From contig NZ_CP087196.1 in assembly GCF_024749285.1 (NCBI RefSeq), forward strand, positions 5,146,001 through 5,210,000: a DNA stretch of 64,000 bases, in the 5' to 3' direction. Below the pieces are notes generated by a model, which worked only from the letters and a program-made list of their open reading frames with translations, had not been told where the DNA came from and did not search any database. Below are positions 45,254 to 54,148 of this stretch, one piece after another (positions within the stretch are counted from its first letter, which is position 1; every line of letters starts with the position of its first letter). The position numbers and the translations under genes are program-made. The stretch is from Pseudomonas sp. B21-015 (GTDB taxonomy: Bacteria; Pseudomonadota; Gammaproteobacteria; Pseudomonadales; Pseudomonadaceae).

Positions 45254-45607
45254 TTTTGTTTACTCAAGGTATCGCAATATCAGATGACGCCCGCAGACCT
45301 TGTAGGCAAACTCCGAATCGTCCTTTTTGGGCACTTTGATGCCTTGTTGGGCTTTTCTTCGACGGGATACTCTCCGGACGTCGCTGACCATTCAGCGATC
45401 GGGCTTGGAAACCCGTCGAGCGAATAGTAACAACGTACCCAACATGACCGCAGACCTTTACGGCTGCAATCTTGTGTCATGGCGGTTGTGCGCGGGACGT
45501 CTTCGGACGTGCCGGTTTCCTAGGCTCCCGGTTTTCCAACCTGCGCACAGCTGCCACCCATTCGCTTGGAAACGAACGTGGCAGTTCTTCAAGCTTAGGG
45601 AATAGAC
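45254..45607 (+). promoter_or_regulatory. Highly structured leader before the DUF3077 gene
   Basis: 354 nt without a gene. Three consecutive fold-back modules: (1) TCGACGGG/CCCGTCGA (45359-45366 with 45412-45419) enclosing TCGCTGA-CCAT-TCAGCGA; (2) TGTGCGC/GCGCACA (45487-45493 with 45543-45549) enclosing ACGTC-TTCG-GACGT and GGTT/AACC; (3) CTGCCAC/GTGGCAG (45551-45557 with 45578-45584) enclosing TTCG/CGAA. Modules 1 and 3 present the same octamer CTTGGAAA between short complementary arms. A direct repeat CCGCAGACCTT occurs at about 45,291 and 45,450. Probably a structured untranslated RNA; no known family was recognised. Confidence 0.6.
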
Positions 45608-45934
45608 ATGACCAAAATAGATTCAACCGCGATTTCAGAACTAAAAACCATCGGCCTCACCCCGCTCATCTACTGCTCGGATCAGGCGTTGTTCAACGTC
45701 CGCGCCGGCGTCCCCATTGTTGATGCATTGTCACAAGCCTCCGATCTGCTATTCCTCGCCAAATCATTTACCGAGGATGCAGCCTACATAAAAGACACCG
45801 ACCGCCACGCCTGGGCCGCGCATTATTTGACGGCTATGTCCAAGGCAGTGATTGATGATGTGGTGAAGGTGCTTACACCTCGACCTGCTCGGACAAAGAC
45901 TGAATCTGAAGAAGAGATACCTGAAAGCAAGTAA
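45608..45934 (+). CDS. DUF3077/DUF6124-like small protein
   Basis: 108 residues. The LFNVRAGVPIVDALSQASDLLFLAKSFTEDAA...HAWAAHYLTAMSKAVIDDVVK pattern is that of DUF3077/DUF6124, short helical proteins abundant in Pseudomonas accessory regions. A polar, charged tail follows (TKTESEEEIPESK). Its start lies 24 nt after the last module of the folded leader, suggesting expression is controlled by that RNA. Function is unknown. Confidence 0.83.
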   Translation: MTKIDSTAISELKTIGLTPLIYCSDQALFNVRAGVPIVDALSQASDLLFLAKSFTEDAAYIKDTDRHAWAAHYLTAMSKAVIDDVVKVLTPRPARTKTESEEEIPESK

Positions 45935-45965
45935 AGGCACTCAAATCACCTGTGGGAGATTCTAT

Positions 45966-45987
45966 GGTTGAGGGGAAGCCCTCAACC
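45966..45987. repeat. Perfect hairpin at the end of the transposase remnant
   Basis: GGTTGAGGG-GAAG-CCCTCAACC, a 9-bp perfect stem overlapping the transposase stop codon; probably the native 3' terminator or end structure of the lost IS. Confidence 0.7.
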
Positions 45988-46195
45988 GGCTTTTGGTTGG
46001 TATTCGCTCTGCCCTTTCAGCAGAGCGAATACGATCCGAGCAAGCTTGCGAGCCAGTATCACCAGCGCCTGAGTGGTGCTGAAGCCTCGAGCTCTTTGCT
46101 CTTCGTAAAAGCCTTTCCAGGCAGGCGTACGGCTGGCCGACATGGCTGCATTGTGCAAAAGCCGGCGGGCTTCCGGGTCACCTCGCTTGGGCTTG
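45982..46195 (-). pseudogene. IS110-family transposase, 3' remnant
   Basis: Minus-strand translation gives KRGDPEARRLLHNAAMSASRTPAWKGFYEEQRARGFSTTQALVILARKLARIVFALLKGQSEYQPKAG and a stop, the C-terminal end of the Transposase_20 domain found in IS110/IS1111 elements, including the conserved Ser of the SASRTP-type region. The rest of the gene is missing: upstream the frame merges into a REP element at about 46,190. It marks a decayed insertion at the right edge of the restriction-modification island. Confidence 0.87.
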
Positions 46196-46272
46196 CCCGC
46201 GATGGCGGCAGCAGATCCAACATTGATGTGCCAGACATACCGCTATCGCGGGCAAGCCCGCTCCCACAGGGT
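46183..46272. repeat. REP doublet
   Basis: GGGCTTGCCCGCGATGGCGGC faces GCCGCTATCGCGGGCAAGCCCGCTCCCACAGGG type sequence; the left copy abuts the transposase remnant and lacks its outer CCCACA end. Confidence 0.8.
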
Positions 46273-46305
46273 TCTTCGTTGGATTGGGATCAAATGCCGG
46301 TCAAT

Positions 46306-46346
46306 AAAAAGCCCCCGCTACCTTCATGGCAACGGGGGCTTTTTCA
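46306..46346. terminator. Bidirectional terminator at the 3' end of kup
   Basis: AAAAAGCCCCCGCTACCTTCATGGCAACGGGGGCTTTTTC: G/C stem with A-run left and T-run right, 10 nt after the kup stop as read on the minus strand. Confidence 0.88.
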
Positions 46347-46352
46347 TGCGGC

Positions 46353-48254
46353 TTACATCTCGACTTGCGTACCCAACTCAATCACCCGGTTCAGCGGTAA
46401 ATTGAAGAACCGCAGATTACCGTTGGCATTCTTCAACATAAAGGCGAACAACGCCTCTCGCCAGCGGGCCATGCCTTCGAGCTTGGAGGCGATGACCGTC
46501 TCGCGGCTGAGGAAGTAGGTCGTGCGCATCGGGCTGAAATTCAGGTCATCCAGATGGCACAGTTTCAAGGCCTCAGGCACATCCGGCTCGTCGATGAAGC
46601 CGAAATGCAGGATCACCCGGAAGAACCCTTCGCCGTAGGAATCGACCGCGAAACGCCGTTGCGGCGGGACGCGCGGGATGTCTTCGTACACCACCGTCAG
46701 CAACACCACTTGCTCATGCAGCACCTGGTTATGCAGCAAGTTGTGCAGCAGCGCGTGAGGCACGGCGTCCGGGCGAGCGGTAAGGAACACAGCGGTGCCC
46801 TGGACCCGATGCGGCGGTTGCACGCGGATGCTGCTGATGAAGATCGGCAGCGGTAGCCCGCCCTCGTCCAGCCGATCCACCAGCAGCTCTTTACCGCGCT
46901 TCCAGGTGGTCATCAGGATAAACAGCACGATCCCCGCCAGAACCGGAAAGGCACCACCCTGAATGATCTTCGGCACGTTGGCGGCGAAGAACAGCCCGTC
47001 CACCAACAAGAAGCCGATCAATATCGGCACCGTCAGCACCGGCGGCCATTTCCAAAGCAGCAGCATCACCGCCGACACCAGAATGCTGGTGATCAGCATG
47101 GTCCCGGTCACGGCGACACCGTAGGCCGAGGCCAGCGCACCGGAAGACTCAAACCCCAGCACCAGCAGAATCACCCCGACCATCAGCGCCCAATTCACTG
47201 CACCAATGTAAATCTGCCCCTGTTCGGCACTGGAGGTGTGCTGAATGCGCATGCGCGGGATGTAGCCCAACTGAATCGCCTGACGGGTCAACGAGAACGC
47301 ACCGGAGATCACCGCTTGCGAGGCGATGACGGTGGCCAGCGTCGACAGGATCACCAGAGGAATCAACGCCCAGCCTGGCGCCAACAGGTAAAACGGGTTA
47401 CGTGCAGCTTCCGGGTCTTCCAGCAACAAGGCGCCCTGACCGAAGTAGTTCAGCACCAACGCCGGCAGCACCAGCGCGAACCAGGCACGAGCGATCGGCT
47501 TACGGCCGAAGTGGCCCATGTCTGCATAAAGCGCTTCGGCACCGGTCAAGGCCAGCACGACCGCGCCGAGAATCGCCACCCCCATGCCCGGATGCACAAT
47601 GAAGAAACGCACACCCCACACCGGATTGAGTGCATTGAGTACTTCAGGATGTTTGATGATCCCGCTGATGCCGAGTACACCCAGCACCACAAACCACGAC
47701 ACCATCACCGGGCCAAACAGCTTGCCGATGCGGTCCGTGCCGTGTTTCTGGATCAGGAACAACCCCACCAACACGATCAGCGACAATGGTACGACCCAAC
47801 GATCCAGCCCCTCGAACGCCAGTTCCAGCCCTTCCACCGCCGATAGAACGGAAATGGCTGGGGTGATCATGCTATCGCCATAAAACAGCGCAGCACCGAT
47901 CAATCCCAGAATCACCAATAGCGCGCGCAACTTCGGATAAGGCGTCGAAGCACGACGAGCCAGTGCCGTCAGCGCCATGATCCCGCCTTCACCCTGATTG
48001 TCGGCGCGAAGAATGAACAGCACATATTTAATCGAAACGACCCAGATCAGCGACCAGAAAATCAGTGCCAGAATCCCGAATACTCCGTCATGGTTGACCG
48101 GAACCCCATAATGCCCGGCAAAAACCTCTTTGAGGGTGTACAACGGGCTCGTGCCGATATCGCCGTAAACCACCCCGACCGCCGCGACCAGCATGCTGAT
48201 CGGCTTCGCCGCCGAATGCCCGCCGGCTATCGCCTGACTACTTGCCTGCCCCAT
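46353..48254 (-). CDS. kup: Kup potassium uptake protein
   Basis: 633 residues with 12 membrane helices in the first ~450 residues and a cytoplasmic C-terminal domain. The N-terminus [25 protein letters not shown] carries the Kup signature GDIGTSPLY. Selectivity-associated residues lie in [19 protein letters not shown]. Secondary low-affinity K+/H+ symporter. Monocistronic with a terminator after its end; upstream is a 287-nt divergent region shared with rimO. Confidence 0.96.
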   Translation of the reverse strand: MGQASSQAIAGGHSAAKPISMLVAAVGVVYGDIGTSPLYTLKEVFAGHYGVPVNHDGVFGILALIFWSLIWVVSIKYVLFILRADNQGEGGIMALTALARRASTPYPKLRALLVILGLIGAALFYGDSMITPAISVLSAVEGLELAFEGLDRWVVPLSLIVLVGLFLIQKHGTDRIGKLFGPVMVSWFVVLGVLGISGIIKHPEVLNALNPVWGVRFFIVHPGMGVAILGAVVLALTGAEALYADMGHFGRKPIARAWFALVLPALVLNYFGQGALLLEDPEAARNPFYLLAPGWALIPLVILSTLATVIASQAVISGAFSLTRQAIQLGYIPRMRIQHTSSAEQGQIYIGAVNWALMVGVILLVLGFESSGALASAYGVAVTGTMLITSILVSAVMLLLWKWPPVLTVPILIGFLLVDGLFFAANVPKIIQGGAFPVLAGIVLFILMTTWKRGKELLVDRLDEGGLPLPIFISSIRVQPPHRVQGTAVFLTARPDAVPHALLHNLLHNQVLHEQVVLLTVVYEDIPRVPPQRRFAVDSYGEGFFRVILHFGFIDEPDVPEALKLCHLDDLNFSPMRTTYFLSRETVIASKLEGMARWREALFAFMLKNANGNLRFFNLPLNRVIELGTQVEM

Positions 48255-48542
48255 CCAAAACTCCTACTACTCAGACCCGGACTTCATCGAAGAAGCACTA
48301 TGCTTTGTCGTGCAGCATGCACTTTTTTACTTGTCGTTACAGACCTTTTATTGACTGCAAAAATCGGTAAAGCGTAACGGCGCGAAGCATAGCGCAGCAC
48401 TCGTCGTATTTCCCTGCATAAAGCTGGTCAAGTGCGCCGCCCATCGCTAGAATTGCGCACTTTTTGATCAGAGGCGCAGCTTAGCGCCCGTTTGTCGCCT
48501 TGCCGTCTTCGGCTGGAGGCGTCACAAATACCGAGGTTAGAC

Positions 48543-49880
48543 ATGTCCACCACTCCTGCGCCGGCCAATCCAAAGGTTGGCTTCGTATCCCTGGGTTGCC
48601 CGAAAGCACTGGTCGACTCCGAGCGCATCCTTACCCAACTGCGCATGGAAGGCTATGACGTTGTGTCCACTTATCAGGACGCCGACGTCGTGGTAGTCAA
48701 CACCTGCGGCTTCATCGACTCGGCCAAGGCCGAGTCCCTGGAAGTGATCGGCGAAGCCATCAAGGAAAACGGCAAGGTCATCGTGACCGGCTGCATGGGT
48801 GTCGAAGAAGGCAATATCCGCAACGTGCACCCAAGTGTGCTGGCGGTGACCGGTCCGCAGCAGTACGAGCAAGTGGTCAACGCCGTGCACGACGTCGTGC
48901 CGCCGCGTCAGGATCACAACCCGCTGATCGACCTGGTGCCGCCCCAAGGGATCAAACTGACCCCGCGCCACTATGCCTACCTGAAGATTTCCGAAGGCTG
49001 CAACCATAGCTGCAGCTTCTGCATCATCCCGTCGATGCGCGGCAAACTGGTCAGCCGCCCGGTCGGTGACGTGCTCGACGAGGCCCAGCGCCTGGTCAAG
49101 TCCGGCGTCAAAGAGCTGTTGGTGATTTCCCAGGACACCAGCGCCTACGGCGTCGACGTGAAATACCGCACTGGTTTCTGGAACGGCGCGCCGGTGAAAA
49201 CCCGCATGACCGAACTCTGCGAAGCCCTGAGCACCCTCGGCGTCTGGGTGCGCCTGCACTACGTTTACCCGTACCCGCACGTCGACGAGCTGATCCCGCT
49301 GATGGCCGCCGGGAAAATCCTGCCGTACCTGGACATCCCGTTCCAGCACGCCAGCCCGAAAGTCCTCAAAGCCATGAAACGCCCGGCCTTCGAAGACAAG
49401 ACCCTGGCGCGGATCAAGAACTGGCGCGAGATCTGCCCGGACCTGATCATCCGTTCGACCTTCATCGTCGGCTTCCCTGGCGAAACCGAAGAAGACTTCC
49501 AGTACCTGCTGAACTGGCTGACCGAAGCCCAGCTCGACCGCGTCGGCTGCTTCCAGTACTCGCCGGTTGAAGGTGCACCGGCCAACGATCTGGACCTGGA
49601 AATCGTTCCGGACGACGTCAAGCAAGACCGCTGGGAGCGCTTCATGGCGCACCAGCAGGCCATCAGCTCGGCGCGCCTGCAAATGCGCATCGGCCGTGAG
49701 ATCGAAGTGCTGGTCGATGAAGTCGACGAGCAAGGCGCAGTCGGCCGTTGCTTCTTCGATGCCCCGGAAATCGACGGCAACGTGTTCATCGACAACGGCA
49801 GCAACCTGAAGCCAGGCGACAAAGTCTGGTGCAAAGTGACTGACGCCGACGAATACGACCTGTGGGCTGAACAGATCTAA
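48543..49880 (+). CDS. rimO: Ribosomal protein S12 methylthiotransferase RimO
   Basis: 445 residues from ATG 48543 ([21 protein letters not shown]). Radical-SAM enzyme that adds a methylthio group to Asp88/89 of ribosomal protein S12. The UPF0004 domain binds one Fe-S cluster (Cys of SLGCPK, NTCGF and VTGCMG); the radical-SAM CxxxCxxC is CNHSCSFC; then a TRAM domain near the C-terminus ([31 protein letters not shown]). All six cluster cysteines are visible. A terminator follows its stop by 14 nt. Confidence 0.97.
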   Translation: MSTTPAPANPKVGFVSLGCPKALVDSERILTQLRMEGYDVVSTYQDADVVVVNTCGFIDSAKAESLEVIGEAIKENGKVIVTGCMGVEEGNIRNVHPSVLAVTGPQQYEQVVNAVHDVVPPRQDHNPLIDLVPPQGIKLTPRHYAYLKISEGCNHSCSFCIIPSMRGKLVSRPVGDVLDEAQRLVKSGVKELLVISQDTSAYGVDVKYRTGFWNGAPVKTRMTELCEALSTLGVWVRLHYVYPYPHVDELIPLMAAGKILPYLDIPFQHASPKVLKAMKRPAFEDKTLARIKNWREICPDLIIRSTFIVGFPGETEEDFQYLLNWLTEAQLDRVGCFQYSPVEGAPANDLDLEIVPDDVKQDRWERFMAHQQAISSARLQMRIGREIEVLVDEVDEQGAVGRCFFDAPEIDGNVFIDNGSNLKPGDKVWCKVTDADEYDLWAEQI

Positions 49881-49891
49881 ACGCAAAAATA

Positions 49892-49933
49892 CAAAAAGCC
49901 CCGCCCTCTTGAAGAGATGCGGGGCTTTTTTAC
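49892..49933 (+). terminator. Terminator of rimO
   Basis: AAAAAGCCCCGCCCTCTTGAAGAGATGCGGGGCTTTTTT, 8-bp stem with internal loop and U-run. Confidence 0.9.
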
Positions 49934-50004
49934 GTCTATCGTTTTGTGGGAGAAAAAGCTCGCAGCATTACGGAAACGGCTCTTAACAGAAGGAGCAAGC
50001 GGCC

Positions 50005-50478
50005 ATGCGCCAACATTCGGTCATTCACACACCGAAACAGAGCGACTACGAAGAACTCACCCAAGTGTGGGAAGCCTCGGTGCGCGCTACCCATGACTTT
50101 CTGCCCGACACCTATATCGAACTGCTGAAGAACCTGGTGCTGACCCGCTACCTCGACGCCGTCATGCTGATCTGCACCAAAGACTCGCGCCAGCGCATTA
50201 CCGGGTTCGCCGGCATCGCGGCGGGCAAGATCGAAATGCTCTTCATCGATCCAGACCACCGTGGCAAGGGCCTGGGCAAGCAATTGCTGCGCTATGCCCT
50301 GGAACACCTGAACGCCGATGAGCTGGACGTCAACGAGCAGAACCCGCAGGCCCTGGGCTTTTACTTCAAGCAAGGCTTCGAAGTGATCGGCCGCTCCGAG
50401 CACGACGGCATGGGTCAGCCCTATCCGTTGCTGCACATGCGTTTGCGTCAGGCGCAACAACGTACGCGCAGCGGCTGA
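50005..50478 (+). CDS. GNAT acetyltransferase, YjaB-like
   Basis: 157 residues. Segments EELTQVWEASVRATHDFLP, IEMLFIDPDHRGKGLGKQLL (acetyl-CoA pyrophosphate loop R-G-x-G-x-G) and VNEQNPQALGFYFKQGFEVIGRSEHDGMGQPYPLLHM match YjaB-type N-acetyltransferases. Substrate unknown. AGAAGGAG is about 10 nt before the ATG. It is separated from rimO by a terminator and so has its own promoter. Confidence 0.9.
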   Translation: MRQHSVIHTPKQSDYEELTQVWEASVRATHDFLPDTYIELLKNLVLTRYLDAVMLICTKDSRQRITGFAGIAAGKIEMLFIDPDHRGKGLGKQLLRYALEHLNADELDVNEQNPQALGFYFKQGFEVIGRSEHDGMGQPYPLLHMRLRQAQQRTRSG

Positions 50479-50492
50479 CACAACATGAAACC

Positions 50493-50590
50493 CTTGTGGA
50501 AGCGAGCCTGCTCGCGAAAGCGGCCTATCAATCGACATTGATGTTGAAGCTCATGACGCTTTCGCGAGCAGGCTCGCTCCCACATTAAAA
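50493..50590. repeat. REP doublet
   Basis: TTGTGGAAGCGAGCCTGCTCGCGAAAGCGG faces GCTTTCGCGAGCAGGCTCGCTCCCACATT; about 30 nt between them. Confidence 0.9.
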
Positions 50591-50669
50591 GCACATGAGG
50601 CAAATGGACCCGCGATTAACCGGCGCCAGGCAGGTACAATGCCCACCCCTTTTTTGTTACGGCCCTGTC

Positions 50670-51380
50670 ATGACTGACCCGATTCGTCTCTCCAAACGCC
50701 TCATCGAACTCGTCGGCTGCTCCCGTCGGGAGGCTGAGCTGTTCATCGAGGGCGGCTGGGTCACCGTGGACGGTGAAGTCATCGACGAGCCGCAGTTCAA
50801 GGTCGACACCCAGAAAGTCGAACTTGATCCCGAAGCCAAGGCCACCGCACCAGAGCCGGTGACCATCCTGATGAATGTCCCTGTGGGCATGGACGCGGAA
50901 ACGGCCATGGCGACCCTCAGCGCCGCGACCCTGAGCGAAGAACACCGCTATGGCAAACGTCCGCTCAAGGGCCACTTCCTGCGCCTGACCGCCAGCGCCG
51001 ACCTGCAGGCCAACGCCAGCGGTCTGCTGGTGTTCACCCAGGACTGGAAGATCCTGCGCAAGCTCACCGCCGACGCCAGCAAAATCGAGCAGGAATATGT
51101 GGTCGAAGTTGAAGGCGACATGGTGGCTCACGGTCTCAACCGCCTGAACCACGGCCTGACCTACAAGGGCAAGGAACTGCCGCCGGTCAAAGCCAGCTGG
51201 CAAAACGAAAACCGTCTGCGCTTTGCCATGAAGAACCCACAACCGGGTGTGATTGCCCTGTTCTGCCAGGCCGTCGGCCTCAAGGTCGTCGCCATCCGCC
51301 GCATCCGCATCGGCGGCGTGTCCATCGGCAAAGTGCCCGCCGGGCAATGGCGCTACCTGTCCGGCAAAGAGAAGTTCTAA
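50670..51380 (+). CDS. RsuA/RluB-type pseudouridine synthase with altered catalytic motif
   Basis: 236 residues from the ATG at 50670. The N-terminal S4 RNA-binding domain is clear (LSKRLIELVGCSRREAELFIEGGWVTVDGEVID), as is the synthase core (EQEYVVEVEGDMV...LRFAMKNPQPGVIALFCQAVGLKVVAIRRIRIGGVSIGKVPAGQWRYL). However, the catalytic motif G-R-L-D-x-x-[ST]-x-G-L-L is replaced by ADLQANASGLL, which puts Gln where the nucleophilic Asp should be. So it may bind rRNA without modifying it, or use another acid. Same strand as DUF1456, 75 nt upstream of it. Confidence 0.85.
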   Translation: MTDPIRLSKRLIELVGCSRREAELFIEGGWVTVDGEVIDEPQFKVDTQKVELDPEAKATAPEPVTILMNVPVGMDAETAMATLSAATLSEEHRYGKRPLKGHFLRLTASADLQANASGLLVFTQDWKILRKLTADASKIEQEYVVEVEGDMVAHGLNRLNHGLTYKGKELPPVKASWQNENRLRFAMKNPQPGVIALFCQAVGLKVVAIRRIRIGGVSIGKVPAGQWRYLSGKEKF

Positions 51381-51455
51381 GACTTTTCCCGCCGCCACAC
51401 ATTTCGGCGCTGCAGCTTTATGCGGCGCCCACAGCGAACTATCAGGACTGCACAC

Positions 51456-51926
51456 ATGATTCATAACGACGTACTGCGCAGCGTGCGCTACATGCTCGAC
51501 ATCAGCGACAAGAAAGTCATCGAGATCATCAAGCTCGGCGGCATGGACGTGTCCATGGAAGACCTGCTGACGTACCTCGACAAGAAAGAGGAAGACGAGG
51601 AAGGCTTCGTACGCTGCCCGGACGAGGTCATGGCGCATTTCCTCGACGGTCTGGTGATCTTCAAGCGCGGCAAAGACGAAAGCCGTCCACCGCAGCCGAT
51701 CGAAGTGCCGGTGACCAACAACATCATCCTGAAGAAATTGCGCGTGGCCTTCGAGTTGAAGGAAGACGACATGCACGCCATCCTCAAGGCCGCCGAGTTC
51801 CCGGTATCCAAGCCTGAGCTGAGCGCGCTGTTCCGCAAATTCGGCCACACCAACTACCGCCCGTGCGGCGACCAGTTGCTGCGCAACTTCCTCAAGGGCC
51901 TGACCCTGCGCGTGCGCCCGCAGTAA
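51456..51926 (+). CDS. DUF1456 (YehS-like) protein
   Basis: 156 residues. Two related helical repeats of the DUF1456 type: IHNDVLRSVRYMLDISDKKVIEIIKLGGMDVSMEDLLTYLDKKEED and NNIILKKLRVAFELKEDDMHAILKAAEFPVSKPELSALFRKFGHTNYRPCGDQLLRNFLKGL. The family has no assigned biochemical role. The ATG at 51456 is the first with similarity. Confidence 0.93.
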   Translation: MIHNDVLRSVRYMLDISDKKVIEIIKLGGMDVSMEDLLTYLDKKEEDEEGFVRCPDEVMAHFLDGLVIFKRGKDESRPPQPIEVPVTNNIILKKLRVAFELKEDDMHAILKAAEFPVSKPELSALFRKFGHTNYRPCGDQLLRNFLKGLTLRVRPQ

Positions 51927-51962
51927 CGTGCGAGACGGATCTGATCTGTGAACGCTGTGTAG

Positions 51963-52223
51963 GAGCTGTCGCGGATCCTGGCGCGGGAGCTGGTGAGCCA
52001 GCACATCAACGTCAACGTGATTGCGCCGGGACGCTTCCCGAGCAAGATGACTCAGCACATTGGCAACGATGAGCAGGCACTGGCCGAGGACACAGCGTTG
52101 ATTCCGATGAAGCGTTGGGGGCATGAGGAAGAGATGGCGGCGCTGGCGATCAGCCTGGCGAGTACGGCCGGGGCGTATATGACCGGGAATGTCATTCCTT
52201 TGGACGCCGGGTTTAGTCTCTGA
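51963..52223 (+). pseudogene. Short-chain dehydrogenase, C-terminal remnant
   Basis: Frame reads ELSRILARELVSQHINVNVIAPGRFPSKMTQHI....TALIPMKRWGHEEEMAALAISLASTAGAYMTGNVIPLDAGFSL then a stop, the final third of a RhlG/FabG-like SDR. The Rossmann glycine motif and catalytic Tyr-Lys lie upstream and are missing; a TAG sits immediately in front of the frame, at a GTGTAGGAGCTGTCG repeat-like junction. No ribosome site is seen. Deleted gene. Confidence 0.83.
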
Positions 52224-52236
52224 GATTGGTGGCGCG

Positions 52237-52338
52237 TCCATCGCGAGCAGGCTCGCTCCCACAGGGGCGCGCTGTGACCACAACATTTGTGCCCGCCGCA
52301 AATCAAATGTGGGAGCGAGCCTGCTCGCGATGGCGGAC
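52237..52338. repeat. REP doublet
   Basis: TCCATCGCGAGCAGGCTCGCTCCCACAGG faces AATGTGGGAGCGAGCCTGCTCGCGATGGCGG, between the SDR remnant and trmO. Confidence 0.9.
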
Positions 52339-52410
52339 TGACAAGCGCCACCGATCTCGCGACCGCTCGGGTTATCATGCCGCCCTAATCCCCCGCCTTG
52401 ACCCCAGACC

Positions 52411-53112
52411 ATGACCTACAGCGTTTCCCCCATCGGCTTCGTGCGCTCCTGTTTCAAGGAGAAGTTCGCCATTCCGCGCCAACCGCAACTGGCCCCGGCC
52501 GCTCGGGGCGTGCTGGAACTGGTGGCGCCGTTCGATCAGGGTGATGCGGTGCAGGGGCTGGAGCAGGTCAGCCATGTCTGGCTGTTGTTCCTGTTCCATC
52601 AGGCCCTGGAAGAAAAGCCACGCCTGAAAGTCCGCCCTCCGCGCCTGGGCGGCAACAAATCCATGGGCGTGTTCGCCACCCGCGCGACGCACCGCCCCAA
52701 TGGCATCGGTCAATCGGTGGTCAAACTGGACAAGGTCGAAGCCAATCGGCTGTGGATCTCCGGCATCGACTTGCTGGACGGCACGCCGGTTCTCGACATC
52801 AAACCTTACGTGCCCTACGCCGACATCATCGACACAGCGTCCAACAGCATCGCCAGCGCCCCGCCACCGTTGATTCCCGTGCAGTGGACGGATTCAGCGC
52901 TGCAACAGGCTCACAGCCACGCTCAGCGCCTTGAAGAGCCCTTGGTCGAGCTGATCGAGCAATGCCTGGCACAAGACCCACGCCCGGCCTACCAGATTCC
53001 TGCGCCTGAGCGGGAATACGGCGCGCAGTTCTGGGATGTGGATGTGCGCTGGCATTACCCCACGCCTGACCTGATCCGCGTCCTTGAAGTCATTCCCGTC
53101 TCCAACGCGTAG
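52411..53112 (+). CDS. trmO: tRNA(m6t6A37) methyltransferase TrmO (TsaA family)
   Basis: 233 residues. N-terminal UPF0066 beta-barrel: YSVSPIGFVRSCFKEKFAIPRQPQLAPAARG, GLEQVSHVWLLFLFH, PPRLGGNKSMGVFATRATHRPNGIGQSVVKL and DLLDGTPVLDIKPYVPYAD are the conserved segments binding SAM. The C-terminal extension (PAYQIPAPEREYGAQFWDVDVRWHY) recognises tRNA. N6-methylates t6A37 of threonine tRNAs. A terminator lies 50 nt after its end. Confidence 0.93.
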   Translation: MTYSVSPIGFVRSCFKEKFAIPRQPQLAPAARGVLELVAPFDQGDAVQGLEQVSHVWLLFLFHQALEEKPRLKVRPPRLGGNKSMGVFATRATHRPNGIGQSVVKLDKVEANRLWISGIDLLDGTPVLDIKPYVPYADIIDTASNSIASAPPPLIPVQWTDSALQQAHSHAQRLEEPLVELIEQCLAQDPRPAYQIPAPEREYGAQFWDVDVRWHYPTPDLIRVLEVIPVSNA

Positions 53113-53161
53113 GAGCAGCCTCGTTTCACTCGACAGCTCCTACAAGGTTTGTGTCCGGCAT

Positions 53162-53203
53162 AAAAAAGCCCCCATTGCCTTCACAGGCAATGGGGGCTTT
53201 TCA
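53162..53203. terminator. Shared terminator of trmO and fpr
   Basis: AAAAAAGCCCCCATTGCCTTCACAGGCAATGGGGGCTTTT: a 13-14 bp stem with A-run on the left and T-run on the right, between convergent genes. Confidence 0.93.
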
Positions 53204-53217
53204 GTGATGCGGTGTTC

Positions 53218-53997
53218 TTACTTCTCGACGAACGCACGCTCGATCAGGTAATCACCCGGCTCGCGCATCCGCGGCGAAACTTTCAGGCCGAAGCTGTTCA
53301 ACACTTCGCTGGTTTCGTCGAGCATGCTCGGGCTGCCGCACAGCATGGCGCGGTCGTCCTGCGGGTTGATCGGTGGCAGACCGATGTCGCTGAACAGCTT
53401 GCCGCTGCGCATCAGGTCGGTCAGGCGGCCTTCGTTCTCGAACGGCTCGCGGGTCACGGTCGGGTAGTAGATCAACTTGTCACGCAGGGCCTCGCCGAAG
53501 AATTCGTTCTGCGGCAGATGCTCGGTGATGAACTCGCGGTAAGCGACTTCATTGACGTAACGCACGCCGTGGCACAGGATCACTTTTTCGAAACGCTCGT
53601 AGGTTTCCGGGTCCTGGATGACGCTCATGAACGGCGCCAGACCGGTACCGGTGCTGAGCAGGTACAGATGTTTGCCAGGCTTCAAGTCGTCCAGCACCAG
53701 CGTACCGGTAGGCTTCTTGCTGATGATGATCTCGTCGCCTTCCTTCAGATGCTGCAACTGGGAAGTCAGCGGGCCATCAGGCACCTTGATGCTGAAGAAC
53801 TCGAGATGCTCTTCCCAGTTCGGGCTGGCAATCGAGTAAGCGCGCATAAGCGGCCGGCCGTTGGGTTGTTGCAGGCCGATCATCACGAACTGACCGTTCT
53901 CGAAGCGCAGGCCCGGATCGCGGGTGCACTTGAAGCTGAACAGAGTGTCGTTCCAGTGGTGAACACTGAGGACACGCTCGTGGTTCATGTTGCTCAT
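53218..53997 (-). CDS. fpr: Ferredoxin-NADP+ reductase
   Basis: 259 residues from the ATG at 53997 (MSNMNHERVLSVHHW), with AGGAG about 10 nt upstream. FAD site RAYSIAS (RxYS) and GPLTSQLQHLKEGDEI; NADP site LLSTGTGLAPFMSVI; C-terminal segment MLCGSPSMLDET and Glu-rich ending ERAFVEK. Exchanges electrons between NADPH and ferredoxin/flavodoxin. Divergent from the LysR gene finR, which activates fpr in P. putida under oxidative stress; a 151-nt intergenic region separates them. Confidence 0.96.
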   Translation of the reverse strand: MSNMNHERVLSVHHWNDTLFSFKCTRDPGLRFENGQFVMIGLQQPNGRPLMRAYSIASPNWEEHLEFFSIKVPDGPLTSQLQHLKEGDEIIISKKPTGTLVLDDLKPGKHLYLLSTGTGLAPFMSVIQDPETYERFEKVILCHGVRYVNEVAYREFITEHLPQNEFFGEALRDKLIYYPTVTREPFENEGRLTDLMRSGKLFSDIGLPPINPQDDRAMLCGSPSMLDETSEVLNSFGLKVSPRMREPGDYLIERAFVEK

Positions 53998-54148
53998 GTA
54001 CGTGGGACTCCTGGGAGATTTTGTCTGCGCATGCTCTGCGCCTGCTCTGCGAAAGATGAGCTGTTGTGCGCAATTGCATCGCATTCTAATGGCAGCGACA
54101 ATATCTGTTAAATGGATTATTAAGATAAGGGTTATCGGTTATATCGAT

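Noticed and set aside
45952..46518. 188-residue plus-strand frame between DUF3077 and kup
   Set aside because: It is made of antisense transposase remnant, REP and terminator sequence, without a family match.
48537..49886. 449-residue minus-strand frame opposite rimO
   Set aside because: Shadow frame; sense strand has all radical-SAM cysteines.
50616..52412. 598-residue minus-strand frame crossing three plus-strand genes
   Set aside because: It spans the pseudouridine synthase, DUF1456 and SDR remnant and reads through a REP; no similarity to any family.
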